NCBI GenBank assembly: GCA_045121095.1
Contig: JBGVFN010000234.1
Coordinates: 1-24,031 of the forward strand
Direction of reading: 5' to 3'
Source: TWA4 sp045121095
GTDB lineage: Bacteria; Bacillota; Clostridia; Lachnospirales; Lachnospiraceae
DNA length: 24,031 bases
Part shown: piece after piece, positions 1 to 6,962 of the stretch
How the letters are laid out: the number at the start of each line of letters is the position of its first letter
How positions within the stretch are numbered: position 1 is the first letter of the stretch
The notes under the pieces: model-generated
What the model was told of the DNA's origin: nothing
The model's input: only the letters and a program-made list of their open reading frames with translations
Databases searched by the model: none
Made by a program: the position numbers and the translations under genes

Positions 1-87
1 CTCGTCTTTCTTTACAGAAAGCCGCTCGTTAAGTGCCGACGTTTGACCAAAGGTCTCCTTAGCAATGTGGCTCTGTAATTCCGCCAT
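1..87 (-). CDS. Possible 5' end of an unknown gene, cut by the left edge
   Basis: Read on the minus strand, an ATG at 87-85 opens 29 codons without a stop to the window edge. The peptide begins MAELQSHIAKETFGQTSALN and is hydrophilic. I do not recognise it. No Shine-Dalgarno sequence is visible upstream: the bases before the ATG are A/T-rich (AAAAACGTAA). It could be a real divergent gene or chance, and 29 codons is too short to decide. If real, it would be divergent from the amidohydrolase at 294. Confidence 0.22.
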   Translation of the reverse strand, partial: MAELQSHIAKETFGQTSALNERLSVKKDE

Positions 88-293
88 TTACGTTTTTTAT
101 AAAAATTCAAGTAATACTTAAAAAGTTCGCTGTAGTACTAGTAATTAGTGTAAGACATACTAGATAGATACAAACATTATAACACTGAAAAATAAGAAAA
201 AACATCACATTTTGGGCAAATAAATAGCACAAAACAGGCAAATGTGTTATAAAAATAAAAAAGGCATGATGAAATAAGAAGGATAGAAACTAT
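88..293. other. A/T-rich spacer upstream of the amidohydrolase
   Basis: No gene is visible. A small inverted repeat, AAGTAATACTT (109-119), lies near the left end. A TATAAA-like hexamer is near 249, but no matching -35 box sits at a normal distance, so I do not call a promoter. The ribosome-binding site of the next gene (GAAGGA, about 279-284) is at the right end. Confidence 0.5.
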
Positions 294-1913
294 ATGAAAA
301 CAATTTATTATAACGGTGTGGTCTATACAGGAGAGTTACCTCTGCAGCAGGCTTTTATTGAGGAAAATGGTTCTTTTCTTTATGCAGGGGATACGCAGAC
401 GGCAAAATCCATGGCAGATAGGGATGATTTATTGGTGGACCTGGAAGGGCGTTTTGTATGCAGTGGCTTTCAGGACAGCCATATGCATTTGCTGGGATTT
501 GGAAAGGCTTTGCAGGAAGCACAGCTGGCAAAGCATACGGATAGTCTGGAAGGAATGTTAGAATATTTACGTGAGTTTATGGAGGATCATTCATCCGTCT
601 GGCTTTTGGGCAGGGGATGGAATCAGGATTATTTTACGGATGTCAGCCGTATGCCTGACCGCCATGATCTGGACCGGGTTTCCAGAGAAATTCCTGTTTG
701 TATCGTACGTGCCTGTGGACATTGTCTGGTGGTAAACAGCAGGGCACTGGAACTGATGGGGATTACAGCAGAAACGCCGCAGCCGGAAGGGGGCTGCATT
801 GGTATGGAAAATGGTATTCTGGACGGTTGTTTTTATGATAATGCCATGGATCTGGTCTATGATGTCATTCCGGTACCGGATCAGGAGACTTTGAAACAGA
901 TGATCCGCACTGCCTGCAAAGAATTGAATTCTTATGGAATTACCAGCTGTCAGACCGATGATTACTGCACCTTCCGTCAGGTCCCCTGGGAGAACGTAAA
1001 TCAGGCATATCGGGAACTGGAGGCAGCGGGAAAACTGACGGTTCGCGTTTATGAGCAGAGTAATCTGACCAGTTTGGAGGATTTGAAAGCTTTTATCGAT
1101 GCGGGGAATCGAACCGGTACAGGAACTGATCTGTTTCGGATCGGCCCGCTGAAAATGTTGGGAGATGGTGCTCTGGGAGCGCGGACGGCTTATTTGTCCA
1201 TCCCTTATGCCGATGAGCCTTCCACACGGGGAATTCCCGTATTTACCCGGGAAACCATGGAGGCGATGATTGGTTATGCCCATAAAGCAGGAATGCAGGT
1301 TGCGGTGCATACCATTGGAGATGCCTGTCTGGACTGGGTACTGGGTGCTTTTGAAAAAGCATTAAAAGCCCATTCCCGGGGCGACCATCGTCATGGAATT
1401 GTGCATTGTCAGATTACCAGAGCCGATCAGCTGGAAAAAATCCGGGAATTGAATCTGCACGTATATGCGCAGACCATTTTTCTGGATTATGATGTTCACA
1501 TTGTGGAACCACGTGTGGGAAAAGAACTGGCTGCAACCAGTTATCGGTGGAAAACTTTGATGAATAAAGGCGTATCGGTGAGTAATGGCTCCGATTGTCC
1601 GGTGGAATTACCGGATGTTATGGCGGGAATACAGTGCGCCGTAACGCGAAAACCTTTGACCAGCGGGGATTCTTATCTTCCGGAAGAAGCTTTTACTGTA
1701 CAGGAAGCGCTGGACAGCTATACCATCCGAAGTGCCAAAGGCAGTTTTGAGGAAACAAAAAAAGGCAGGATCCGGCCGGGCATGATGGCAGATTTTGTGA
1801 TCCTGGAGCAGAATCCTTTTGAAGTGAAAGCAGAAGCGTTAAAAGACATTGCCATATATGCCACTTATCTGGGTGGAATGAAAGTGTATGAAAAAGTATA
1901 TGAAAAAAGGTAA
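294..1913 (+). CDS. YtcJ-like metal-dependent amidohydrolase (amidohydrolase family 3)
   Basis: A 539-residue cytoplasmic protein without a signal peptide, of normal length for YtcJ/amidohydrolase family 3 enzymes, which hydrolyse C-N bonds in a TIM barrel with one or two metal ions. Expected metal and catalytic positions are visible: D61-S-H63-M-H65 in SGFQDSHMH (the family usually has PGF), K287 with D291 in PLKMLGDGALGARTA (the bridging-lysine region), H339 in AVHTIGD, H371 in HGIVHCQ and D434 in NGSDCPVE. The C-terminal IRPGMMADFVIL stretch is the usual return to the small beta-sandwich domain. A GAAGGA site precedes the ATG. It stands alone, about 200 bases from the next gene. The substrate cannot be told from the sequence; family members are mostly uncharacterised. 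Confidence 0.9.
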   Translation: MKTIYYNGVVYTGELPLQQAFIEENGSFLYAGDTQTAKSMADRDDLLVDLEGRFVCSGFQDSHMHLLGFGKALQEAQLAKHTDSLEGMLEYLREFMEDHSSVWLLGRGWNQDYFTDVSRMPDRHDLDRVSREIPVCIVRACGHCLVVNSRALELMGITAETPQPEGGCIGMENGILDGCFYDNAMDLVYDVIPVPDQETLKQMIRTACKELNSYGITSCQTDDYCTFRQVPWENVNQAYRELEAAGKLTVRVYEQSNLTSLEDLKAFIDAGNRTGTGTDLFRIGPLKMLGDGALGARTAYLSIPYADEPSTRGIPVFTRETMEAMIGYAHKAGMQVAVHTIGDACLDWVLGAFEKALKAHSRGDHRHGIVHCQITRADQLEKIRELNLHVYAQTIFLDYDVHIVEPRVGKELAATSYRWKTLMNKGVSVSNGSDCPVELPDVMAGIQCAVTRKPLTSGDSYLPEEAFTVQEALDSYTIRSAKGSFEETKKGRIRPGMMADFVILEQNPFEVKAEALKDIAIYATYLGGMKVYEKVYEKR

Positions 1914-2117
1914 CAAAATTTTAAAATTGGTAAAAAAGGTAACTGGACGATAGAAAACGGCCACATTCCTTGCTATGGTATGTAACGGTGTAAAAAATAT
2001 GCAGAAGGATGTATATTTTTGTCGATAGATCTCCTTCGCTTTATAGAATGAGGTGATCGTAGGAAATCTGCACCCGCGGAACTGTTACATTTGTTAAATA
2101 ATAAGGAGTGCGAGTTT

Positions 2118-3419
2118 ATGTTTACTACATGGTATGAAATGTTGTGGCTGTTCTTTCTTTATGCTTTCAGCGGATGGATTCTGGAGACGCTGATCGCGGC
2201 GGTCAGACACCGCAGATTTGTAAACCGTGGTCTGATTAATGGGCCGTTATGTATCACGTATGGTATTACCGCGATTTTTGTTACCATTTTCTTTCAGGAA
2301 CTGAGCGGCTTCTGGCTGTTTTCGGCATGTGCCATCCTGATTACTGTTGTAGAATGGATTGCGGGGCATCTGATTGAGTATTTGTATCATGAAAGATGGT
2401 GGAATTATTCCAATATGCCGTGGAATCTGGATGGATATATCTGTGTTCCTGTTTCGGTTTTCCGTGGCGTTTTATGCTGGTGGATTATGGAATGGGGAAA
2501 TTTCCTGCTGCTGAAGGTATTTCATCTGGTTCCCGGAATTATTGGAAAAATTGTAATCTGGATTCTTTTTGTTGTATTATGTCTGGATGTGGCTGCCACA
2601 TTGCTGATTTTGTCGGGCAGAAGCAGACGAATGGAGCAGTGGGAGGCAGTGGATTCCTGGCTTACCGGAGTAAGCAATCAGCTGGCTCAGAAGATTTATA
2701 CCCGTGTAGATGCCAGAATCCGAAAGGCATATCCTCAGGCGGCACATAAGAAGAAAAAGAAGGAAGAAGCTCAGGAGGGTGTATTTGCATACGGATGCAG
2801 TTTTGATAAAATTGTATGGCTGTTTGTCATCGGTTCGTTTTTAGGTGATATTACAGAAACCATTTTCTGCCGGTTCAAGGCCGGCGTCTGGATGAGCCGC
2901 AGCAGTCTGGTATGGGGACCTTTCAGCATTGTATGGGGATTTGCTATTGCAGCCGCAACAGCGCTGCTGTACCGCTATCGGAATCGCAGTGATCGATTTT
3001 TGTTCCTGGTAGGTACTTGTTTGGGCGGTGTTTATGAATATGTCTGCAGTGTTTTATCCGAGCTGGTATTTGGCGTAGTATTCTGGGATTACAGCCAGAT
3101 TCCTTTTAACCTGGGCGGTCGAATCAATCTGCTGTACTGCTTTTTCTGGGGAATTGCAGCAGTTGTATGGTTTAAAATGCTGTATCCTTATATTTCTACT
3201 ATAATCGAGCAGATTCCCATGAAAGCTGGAAAAATCATTACCAGAATCATGGTGGTATTTATGTGCTGCAATATGGCGGTATCGGCTCTGGCGCTGGTGC
3301 GCAGTGATCAGCGGAGTCAGGGCGTTGAAGCAGCAAGCAGCTGGCAGGAGGCCATGGATATTTACTATCCGGATGAAAAACTGCAGGTAATCTATCCGAA
3401 TATGATTGATGTAGAATAA
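2118..3419 (+). CDS. Putative ABC-transporter-type membrane protein with two CmpB-like repeats
   Basis: A 433-residue polytopic membrane protein of the family annotated 'putative ABC transporter permease, CmpB type' (PF06541), whose biochemical role is unknown. I chose ATG 2118 because AAGGAG (2103-2108) lies 9 bases upstream; a TTG at 2091 would add nine residues but has no such site. The protein is an internal duplication. Repeat 1 (about 1-165) has SGWILETL, RGLINGPLCITYG (37-49) and WNYSNMPWNLDG. Repeat 2 (about 228-365) has GSFLGDITETIF, RSSLVWGPFSIVWG (261-274) and WDYSQIPFNLGG. The halves are joined by a charged linker with a lysine run (about 165-228). A short hydrophilic C-tail follows. 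No ATPase is adjacent, so transport is unproven. Confidence 0.8.
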   Translation: MFTTWYEMLWLFFLYAFSGWILETLIAAVRHRRFVNRGLINGPLCITYGITAIFVTIFFQELSGFWLFSACAILITVVEWIAGHLIEYLYHERWWNYSNMPWNLDGYICVPVSVFRGVLCWWIMEWGNFLLLKVFHLVPGIIGKIVIWILFVVLCLDVAATLLILSGRSRRMEQWEAVDSWLTGVSNQLAQKIYTRVDARIRKAYPQAAHKKKKKEEAQEGVFAYGCSFDKIVWLFVIGSFLGDITETIFCRFKAGVWMSRSSLVWGPFSIVWGFAIAAATALLYRYRNRSDRFLFLVGTCLGGVYEYVCSVLSELVFGVVFWDYSQIPFNLGGRINLLYCFFWGIAAVVWFKMLYPYISTIIEQIPMKAGKIITRIMVVFMCCNMAVSALALVRSDQRSQGVEAASSWQEAMDIYYPDEKLQVIYPNMIDVE

Positions 3420-3438
3420 GGATCGCTGTTAAAAGGTA

Positions 3439-3467
3439 TTGACAAGAGATGGAAATAGTCTTATCAT
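3439..3467 (+). promoter_or_regulatory. Sigma-A type promoter of cysK
   Basis: TTGACA (3439-3444), a 17-base spacer and TATCAT (3462-3467): a full-consensus -35 with a 5/6 -10. The predicted start is near 3474, leaving a leader of about 170 bases before cysK. Confidence 0.8.
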
Positions 3468-3471
3468 ATAA

Positions 3472-3492
3472 AACATACTAGAAAAGTATGTT
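3472..3492. promoter_or_regulatory. Palindrome at the cysK transcription start (operator or leader hairpin)
   Basis: AACATACT (3472-3479) and AGTATGTT (3485-3492) are a perfect 8-base inverted repeat around AGAAA. It directly follows the -10 and covers the predicted start, a usual place for a repressor operator. A sulfur regulator is a reasonable guess given cysK downstream, but none can be identified from the site. Confidence 0.55.
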
Positions 3493-3535
3493 AAAGGTGC
3501 TGCGCAGGAAATGATAGGAGTACAGATGACTTTTA

Positions 3536-3562
3536 AACAGTTTTAAACTGTTATAAACAGTT
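3536..3562. repeat. Three alternating AAACAGTT half-sites in the cysK leader
   Basis: AACAGTTT (3536-3543), AAACTGTT (3545-3552) and AAACAGTT (3555-3562) make two overlapping inverted repeats sharing the middle element. They could be two alternative hairpins in the mRNA or a tandem binding site. No T-box or S-box core and no T-tract terminator was recognised in this leader. Confidence 0.55.
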
Positions 3563-3642
3563 ATTCTGTATAGAGGATCCTGAAGACATATTCTACGTTT
3601 ACAGCAGGAATAGCAGCATTTTAGCAGGAATGGAGGATGACC

Positions 3643-4569
3643 ATGGTTTATAAAGGTGCGCTGGAATTGATTGGCAATACCCCTCTGGTGGAAGTGGTGA
3701 ATATTGAAAAGGAACTGGGACTGGAAGCAACGGTTCTTGTAAAGCTGGAGTATCTGAATCCGGCGGGAAGTGTAAAGGATCGTACTGCGATGGCGATGAT
3801 TGAAGATGCAGAGGAAAAGGGGCTGCTGAAAGAAGGGTCTGTTATTATTGAACCTACTTCCGGTAATACCGGCATTGGTCTGGCATCCATCGCAGCGGTT
3901 AAGGGATATCGCATGATCCTGACCATGCCGGATACCATGAGTGTGGAACGGCGGAACATTTTGAAAGCATATGGTGCAGAAGTGGTTCTGACAGAGGGAG
4001 CCAAAGGTATGAGCGGTGCTATTGCTAAAGCAGAGGAACTGGCAAAAGAAATTCCCGGTGGATTTATTCCCGGACAGTTTGTCAATCCTGCCAATGCAGC
4101 TGTTCATAGAAAAACCACTGGTCCTGAAATCTGGAACGATACCGACGGAAAAGTCGATCTGTTTATTGCTGGTGTAGGAACCGGCGGAACCATTACCGGA
4201 ACGGGCGAATATCTGAAATCCCAGAATCCGGAAGTGAAAGTGGTAGCTGTGGAACCTGCTGATTCACCGGTTCTTTCAGAAGGAAAAAGCGGTCCTCATA
4301 AAATTCAGGGAATTGGTGCCGGATTTGTGCCGGAAGTGCTGAATACGGAAGTTTATGATGAAATCATGAAGATCGAAAGCGATGACGCTTTTGCAGCAGC
4401 AAAATTGCTGGCGAAAAAGGAAGGCGTGCTGGTGGGAATTTCTTCTGGTGCAGCTTTGCACGCAGCCATTGAACAGGCAAAGAAACCGGAAAATAAAGGA
4501 AAAACCATTGTAGCTTTGCTGCCGGACAGCGGTGACCGGTATTATTCCACACCTTTATTTGTGGAGTAG
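3643..4569 (+). CDS. cysK: Cysteine synthase (O-acetylserine sulfhydrylase)
   Basis: A 308-residue PLP enzyme that makes cysteine from O-acetylserine and sulfide in the cytoplasm. The PLP lysine is K45 in AGSVKDRTA. The substrate loop PTSGNTGIG (71-79) and phosphate-binding loop GVGTGGTITGTG (about 177-188) are intact, and the C-terminus has the family's LLPDSGDRYYSTPLF. ATG 3643 is preferred because GGAGG (3632-3636) is 6 bases upstream; an in-frame ATG at 3637 touches that site and cannot be used well. It has its own promoter at 3439 and a terminator at 4603, so it is monocistronic. Cystathionine beta-synthase-like members look similar, but the length and lack of a CBS domain favour CysK. 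Confidence 0.95.
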   Translation: MVYKGALELIGNTPLVEVVNIEKELGLEATVLVKLEYLNPAGSVKDRTAMAMIEDAEEKGLLKEGSVIIEPTSGNTGIGLASIAAVKGYRMILTMPDTMSVERRNILKAYGAEVVLTEGAKGMSGAIAKAEELAKEIPGGFIPGQFVNPANAAVHRKTTGPEIWNDTDGKVDLFIAGVGTGGTITGTGEYLKSQNPEVKVVAVEPADSPVLSEGKSGPHKIQGIGAGFVPEVLNTEVYDEIMKIESDDAFAAAKLLAKKEGVLVGISSGAALHAAIEQAKKPENKGKTIVALLPDSGDRYYSTPLFVE

Positions 4570-4602
4570 AAGTGTTGTTTATAAAGAAATTTGAAGAATA
4601 AC

Positions 4603-4652
4603 AAAAAAGGATTCCATCCAGATATTTTATATATTTGCATGGAGTCTTTTTT
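4603..4652 (+). terminator. Rho-independent terminator of cysK
   Basis: AAAAAAGGATTCCAT (4603-4617) pairs with ATGGAGTCTTTTTT (4639-4652) with a small internal mismatch, ending in a T run. The flanking A and T runs could let it act on both strands. Confidence 0.8.
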
Positions 4653-4891
4653 GGTTTAGAGCGTGTTTGAAAAAGGCTTTATGCAGACATGTTCTGAAGA
4701 GTGTTTGAGACTGCCGTCTGGGACTTTCATAGTAAACAGGTTATGGTGAATCATTACGAAAAACTATGTATTTTTTCGTATATGGCAGGTAAAAAAGCCA
4801 AAAACAAAGGTGAAGTATGGTTGCGCGAAATGCATATTTCGGGTATACTTTTGTGGGGCTGGTAAGATACTAATGAAAAGACAGCAAGCGT
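4653..4891. other. Spacer before the NSS symporter, with two inverted repeats
   Basis: No gene is visible. A 9-base perfect inverted repeat TACGAAAAA / TTTTTCGTA (4755-4763 and 4772-4780, loop of 8) and a 6-base one CGAAAT-GCAT-ATTTCG (4826-4841) lie upstream of the symporter promoter. They may be operator sites. I see no glycine riboswitch or other known aptamer core. Confidence 0.45.
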
Positions 4892-4920
4892 TTGACAACA
4901 GGGTGATAAATAGTAATAAT
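4892..4920 (+). promoter_or_regulatory. Sigma-A type promoter of the symporter gene
   Basis: TTGACA (4892-4897) followed after 16-17 bases by TAATAAT (4914-4920). The expected start is near 4926, giving a leader of about 70 bases. Confidence 0.65.
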
Positions 4921-4997
4921 TCAGCAGCAGCTGGGTTTGTTCCGGATCGATACGGAGCCTTACCGCAAATAAAAAGAGAACGTGAAGGAGATTTTTT

Positions 4998-6395
4998 ATG
5001 GAAAAAACGGGCGACAAACAAACACATGATAAACAGACCGGACAGAGAGCGCGGTTTTCCAGTACACTGGGATACATTCTGGCAGTTGCGGGTTCTGCAG
5101 TAGGACTTGGAAATATCTGGCGTTTCCCTTATCTGGCGGCAAAATACGGCGGTGGTATGTTCCTGCTGGTCTATCTGATCCTGGTGGTGACATTTGGTTT
5201 TGCTCTGATTGTTTCAGAGACTTCCATTGGACGTATGACGAAGAAAAGTCCGGTGGGAGCCTTTTCCTTTTTTGGAAAGACCCTGCCTTTTCGCGTGGGC
5301 GGCTGGATTAATGCAGTAATTCCCATGCTGATCGTACCGTATTACTGTGTAATCGGCGGCTGGGTAACCAAATATCTGGCAGGATATCTGATGGGACATT
5401 CAACAGAACTGGCCGGAGATGGTTATTTTACCGAATTTATTGCGGACTCTGCAGATGCAGAGCTGTGGTTTGTAGTTTTTGCCATGATGGTGTTTTTAGT
5501 GGTAGCAGCTGGTGTAAAGCACGGTGTAGAAATGGTTTCCAAAATCATGATGCCGATTCTGATTATCCTTGCCATTGTGGTGGCGGCGTATTCTGTCACA
5601 AGACCTGGTGCTATGGAAGGTGTAAAATATCTTCTGATTCCCAATTTTAAGAACTTTTCCTTTATGACGGTGGTAGCCGCCATGGGACAGATGTTTTATT
5701 CCTTATCCATTGCCATGGGTATTTTATACACCTATGGTTCTTATCTGGATGATAGTGCAGATATTGAAAAGTCCACAAAACAGCTGGAATTATTTGATAC
5801 AGCCATTGCAATACTGGCCGGATTAATGATCGTTCCTGCGGTATTTGCTTTTTCAGGCGGTGATCCGGATACTCTGAATGCAGGTCCGTCCCTGATGTTT
5901 ATTACCATTCCCAAGGTATTTGACAGTATGGGATTTGGGAATGTAGTTGGTTTTGTATTCTTCCTGATGGTATTATTTGCGGCGCTGACCAGTGCTATTT
6001 CTCTGATGGAAACGGCTGTTTCCACCCTGGTGGATGAATTGGGCTGGAAACGCAGAAACTGCTGTCTGATCATGCTGGGAGTTGTTCTGGCACTGGGAAC
6101 ATTCAGCGCACTTGGCTTTGGCGCATGGGATTTCGTTCAGATTCTGGGTATGTCCGTACTGGATTTCTGGGATTTCCTGACCAATTCCATTATGATGCCT
6201 GTTGCAGCCTTCTGTACCTGCATTCTGGTGGTGAAAATAGCCGGATTTGATACCATTGTAAAAGAAGTAAAACGTTCCTCCGAATTTAAACGGGAAAAAC
6301 TGTATCGTTTTGTAATGAAATATCTGGTGCCGGTATGTCTGGTGATCATTTTACTCAGTTCCATCGCCAACGTAATGGGATGGATCCAGATGTAG
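4998..6395 (+). CDS. Sodium-dependent transporter, NSS/SNF family
   Basis: A 465-residue inner-membrane symporter of the LeuT-fold neurotransmitter:sodium symporter family, which uses the Na+ gradient to import amino acids or related amines. The unwound first helix with the Na+/substrate motif is clear: AGSAVGLGNIWRFPY (31-45), followed by GGG at 51-53. About 11 to 12 hydrophobic helices follow. The soluble N-terminus is hydrophilic (residues 1-20), and the protein ends soon after its last helix, as in short prokaryotic members. GAAGGAG lies 8 bases before the ATG. It has its own promoter and is separated from the sialic acid cluster by 620 bases, so it is probably a separate unit. The substrate cannot be predicted; tryptophan, tyrosine, leucine and others are known in the family. 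Confidence 0.93.
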   Translation: MEKTGDKQTHDKQTGQRARFSSTLGYILAVAGSAVGLGNIWRFPYLAAKYGGGMFLLVYLILVVTFGFALIVSETSIGRMTKKSPVGAFSFFGKTLPFRVGGWINAVIPMLIVPYYCVIGGWVTKYLAGYLMGHSTELAGDGYFTEFIADSADAELWFVVFAMMVFLVVAAGVKHGVEMVSKIMMPILIILAIVVAAYSVTRPGAMEGVKYLLIPNFKNFSFMTVVAAMGQMFYSLSIAMGILYTYGSYLDDSADIEKSTKQLELFDTAIAILAGLMIVPAVFAFSGGDPDTLNAGPSLMFITIPKVFDSMGFGNVVGFVFFLMVLFAALTSAISLMETAVSTLVDELGWKRRNCCLIMLGVVLALGTFSALGFGAWDFVQILGMSVLDFWDFLTNSIMMPVAAFCTCILVVKIAGFDTIVKEVKRSSEFKREKLYRFVMKYLVPVCLVIILLSSIANVMGWIQM

Positions 6396-6409
6396 TAGTT
6401 CCATATTTT

Positions 6410-6429
6410 TACAAAAAATTGTATTTTTT
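6410..6429 (+). terminator. Weak possible terminator after the symporter
   Basis: TACAA-AAAA-TTGTA followed by six T. The stem is only five A/T-rich pairs, so it is weak. Confidence 0.3.
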
Positions 6430-6529
6430 ATGTTTTGTCAGGTAAATCATAATTTTGGTAAAAAAGCAGCCGAATTATTCAAAAACTAACAAAATGTAAA
6501 AAAGTGGAAAATAAAAACCGGAACTTTGC

Positions 6530-6558
6530 TTGACAGATAAAAAAAAGGGGGATATAAT
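6530..6558 (+). promoter_or_regulatory. Perfect-consensus sigma-A promoter
   Basis: TTGACA (6530-6535), exactly 17 bases, and TATAAT (6553-6558): both hexamers match consensus at every position. Transcription should start near 6565. It is the strongest promoter-like sequence seen in the window. Confidence 0.9.
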
Positions 6559-6564
6559 CGCGCC

Positions 6565-6616
6565 CATGACAAAGGAGTCGATTTTGGAAAAAAATTTCTG
6601 AAACGGCTCCTTTTTT
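6565..6616 (+). ncRNA. Very short leader or small RNA ending at an intrinsic terminator
   Basis: The predicted transcript from the promoter at 6530 meets a terminator within about 50 nt. Either this is a tiny stand-alone RNA, or it is an attenuator controlling read-through into the ABC transporter operon 400 bases downstream. A possible 5-codon leader frame (TTG GAA AAA AAT TTC TGA, 6584-6601) follows AAAGGAG with 6-base spacing, and that ribosome-binding site forms the left arm of the terminator. Translation of it is speculative. I do not recognise a known RNA family. Confidence 0.5.
6571..6616 (+). terminator. Intrinsic terminator/attenuator close behind the promoter
   Basis: AAAGGAGTCG (6571-6580) pairs with CGGCTCCTTT (6604-6613) over ten positions with one U-G pair. 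The right arm runs into six T (6611-6616). The loop is about 23 bases and A/T-rich. Confidence 0.8.
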
Positions 6617-6725
6617 GTTATTTATCAGAAAATAAGTGAAAGAAGGGAGAATGTTCAAAAAATAAAATTTTTTTCAAAAATACAATGAAAAATGAAAAAC
6701 GTGCACAAAATAAATGAAAATTTTT

Positions 6726-6755
6726 TTTACTTATCCGGATAAGAATAGTTAAAAT
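6726..6755 (+). promoter_or_regulatory. Candidate second promoter with a palindrome in its spacer
   Basis: TTTACT (6726-6731), 18 bases, TAAAAT (6750-6755). The 12-base perfect palindrome TTATCCGGATAA (6731-6742) sits between the boxes, a standard place for an operator. The boxes are weaker than those at 6530. Confidence 0.4.
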
Positions 6756-6861
6756 GCATAAATTAAAAGTAAAGAATGTAAAAAATGTCCAAAAAAACTG
6801 GTAAAAAACAGTAAAAAAATCAATATACAAAAGAAAAAATATTTCATAAAATATAGTCATC

Positions 6862-6903
6862 TTTTACAGATAAATCGAATGCAACCGCGGTTTATCTGTA
6901 AAA
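6862..6903. repeat. 13-pair inverted repeat with a nested palindrome
   Basis: TTTTACAGATAAA (6862-6874) and TTTATCTGTAAAA (6891-6903) are exact reverse complements around 16 bases. The palindrome AACCGCGGTT (6883-6892) spans the right half of the loop and the arm edge. No T-tract follows on either strand, so it is not a terminator. The nested site resembles a CG-centred LacI/CcpA-type operator but departs from the cre consensus on its right half. Confidence 0.65.
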
Positions 6904-6917
6904 AAATCGCTTCAAAA

Positions 6918-6932
6918 TGAAAAAATATTTCA
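6918..6932. promoter_or_regulatory. TGAAA-N5-TTTCA palindrome, candidate RpiR operator
   Basis: TGAAA-AAATA-TTTCA, extended outward to AAAATGAAA / TTTCATTTT (6914-6936). Its 5-5-5 geometry is like the TGTAR-N5-YTACA operator known for the RpiR-family regulator HexR. A near copy (GAAAAAATATTTCAT, identical over 15 bases) is at 6833-6847, 86 bases upstream. Assignment to the RpiR protein at 13390 is inference. Confidence 0.4.
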
Positions 6933-6933
6933 T

Positions 6934-6962
6934 TTTTGTATTAAAAAAAGAACAATACAAAA
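6934..6962. repeat. Inverted repeat TTTTGTATT / AATACAAAA
   Basis: Perfect 9-base arms (6934-6942 and 6954-6962) with an 11-base A-rich loop. The left arm overlaps the last three bases of the preceding palindrome arm, so the two RNA hairpins would compete. Confidence 0.45.

Noticed and set aside
591..1310. Minus-strand 239-codon frame opposite the amidohydrolase
   Set aside because: The plus-strand frame has all metal-binding motifs; no start signals are seen on the minus strand.
3478..4107. Minus-strand 209-codon frame opposite cysK
   Set aside because: It covers the cysK promoter and PLP motifs; composition is typical of an antisense shadow.
4653..4997. Riboswitch (for example glycine) ahead of the NSS symporter
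   Set aside because: No recognisable aptamer core or expression platform; most of the stretch lies upstream of the promoter and would not be transcribed.
6618..6860. Minus-strand 80-codon open frame rich in Phe
   Set aside because: It comes from A-rich plus-strand sequence, has no ribosome-binding site and shows no domain.
6880..6896. CcpA cre site near ATGCAACCGCGGTTTA
   Set aside because: Only the left half fits the consensus; reported as a palindrome instead of a cre call.
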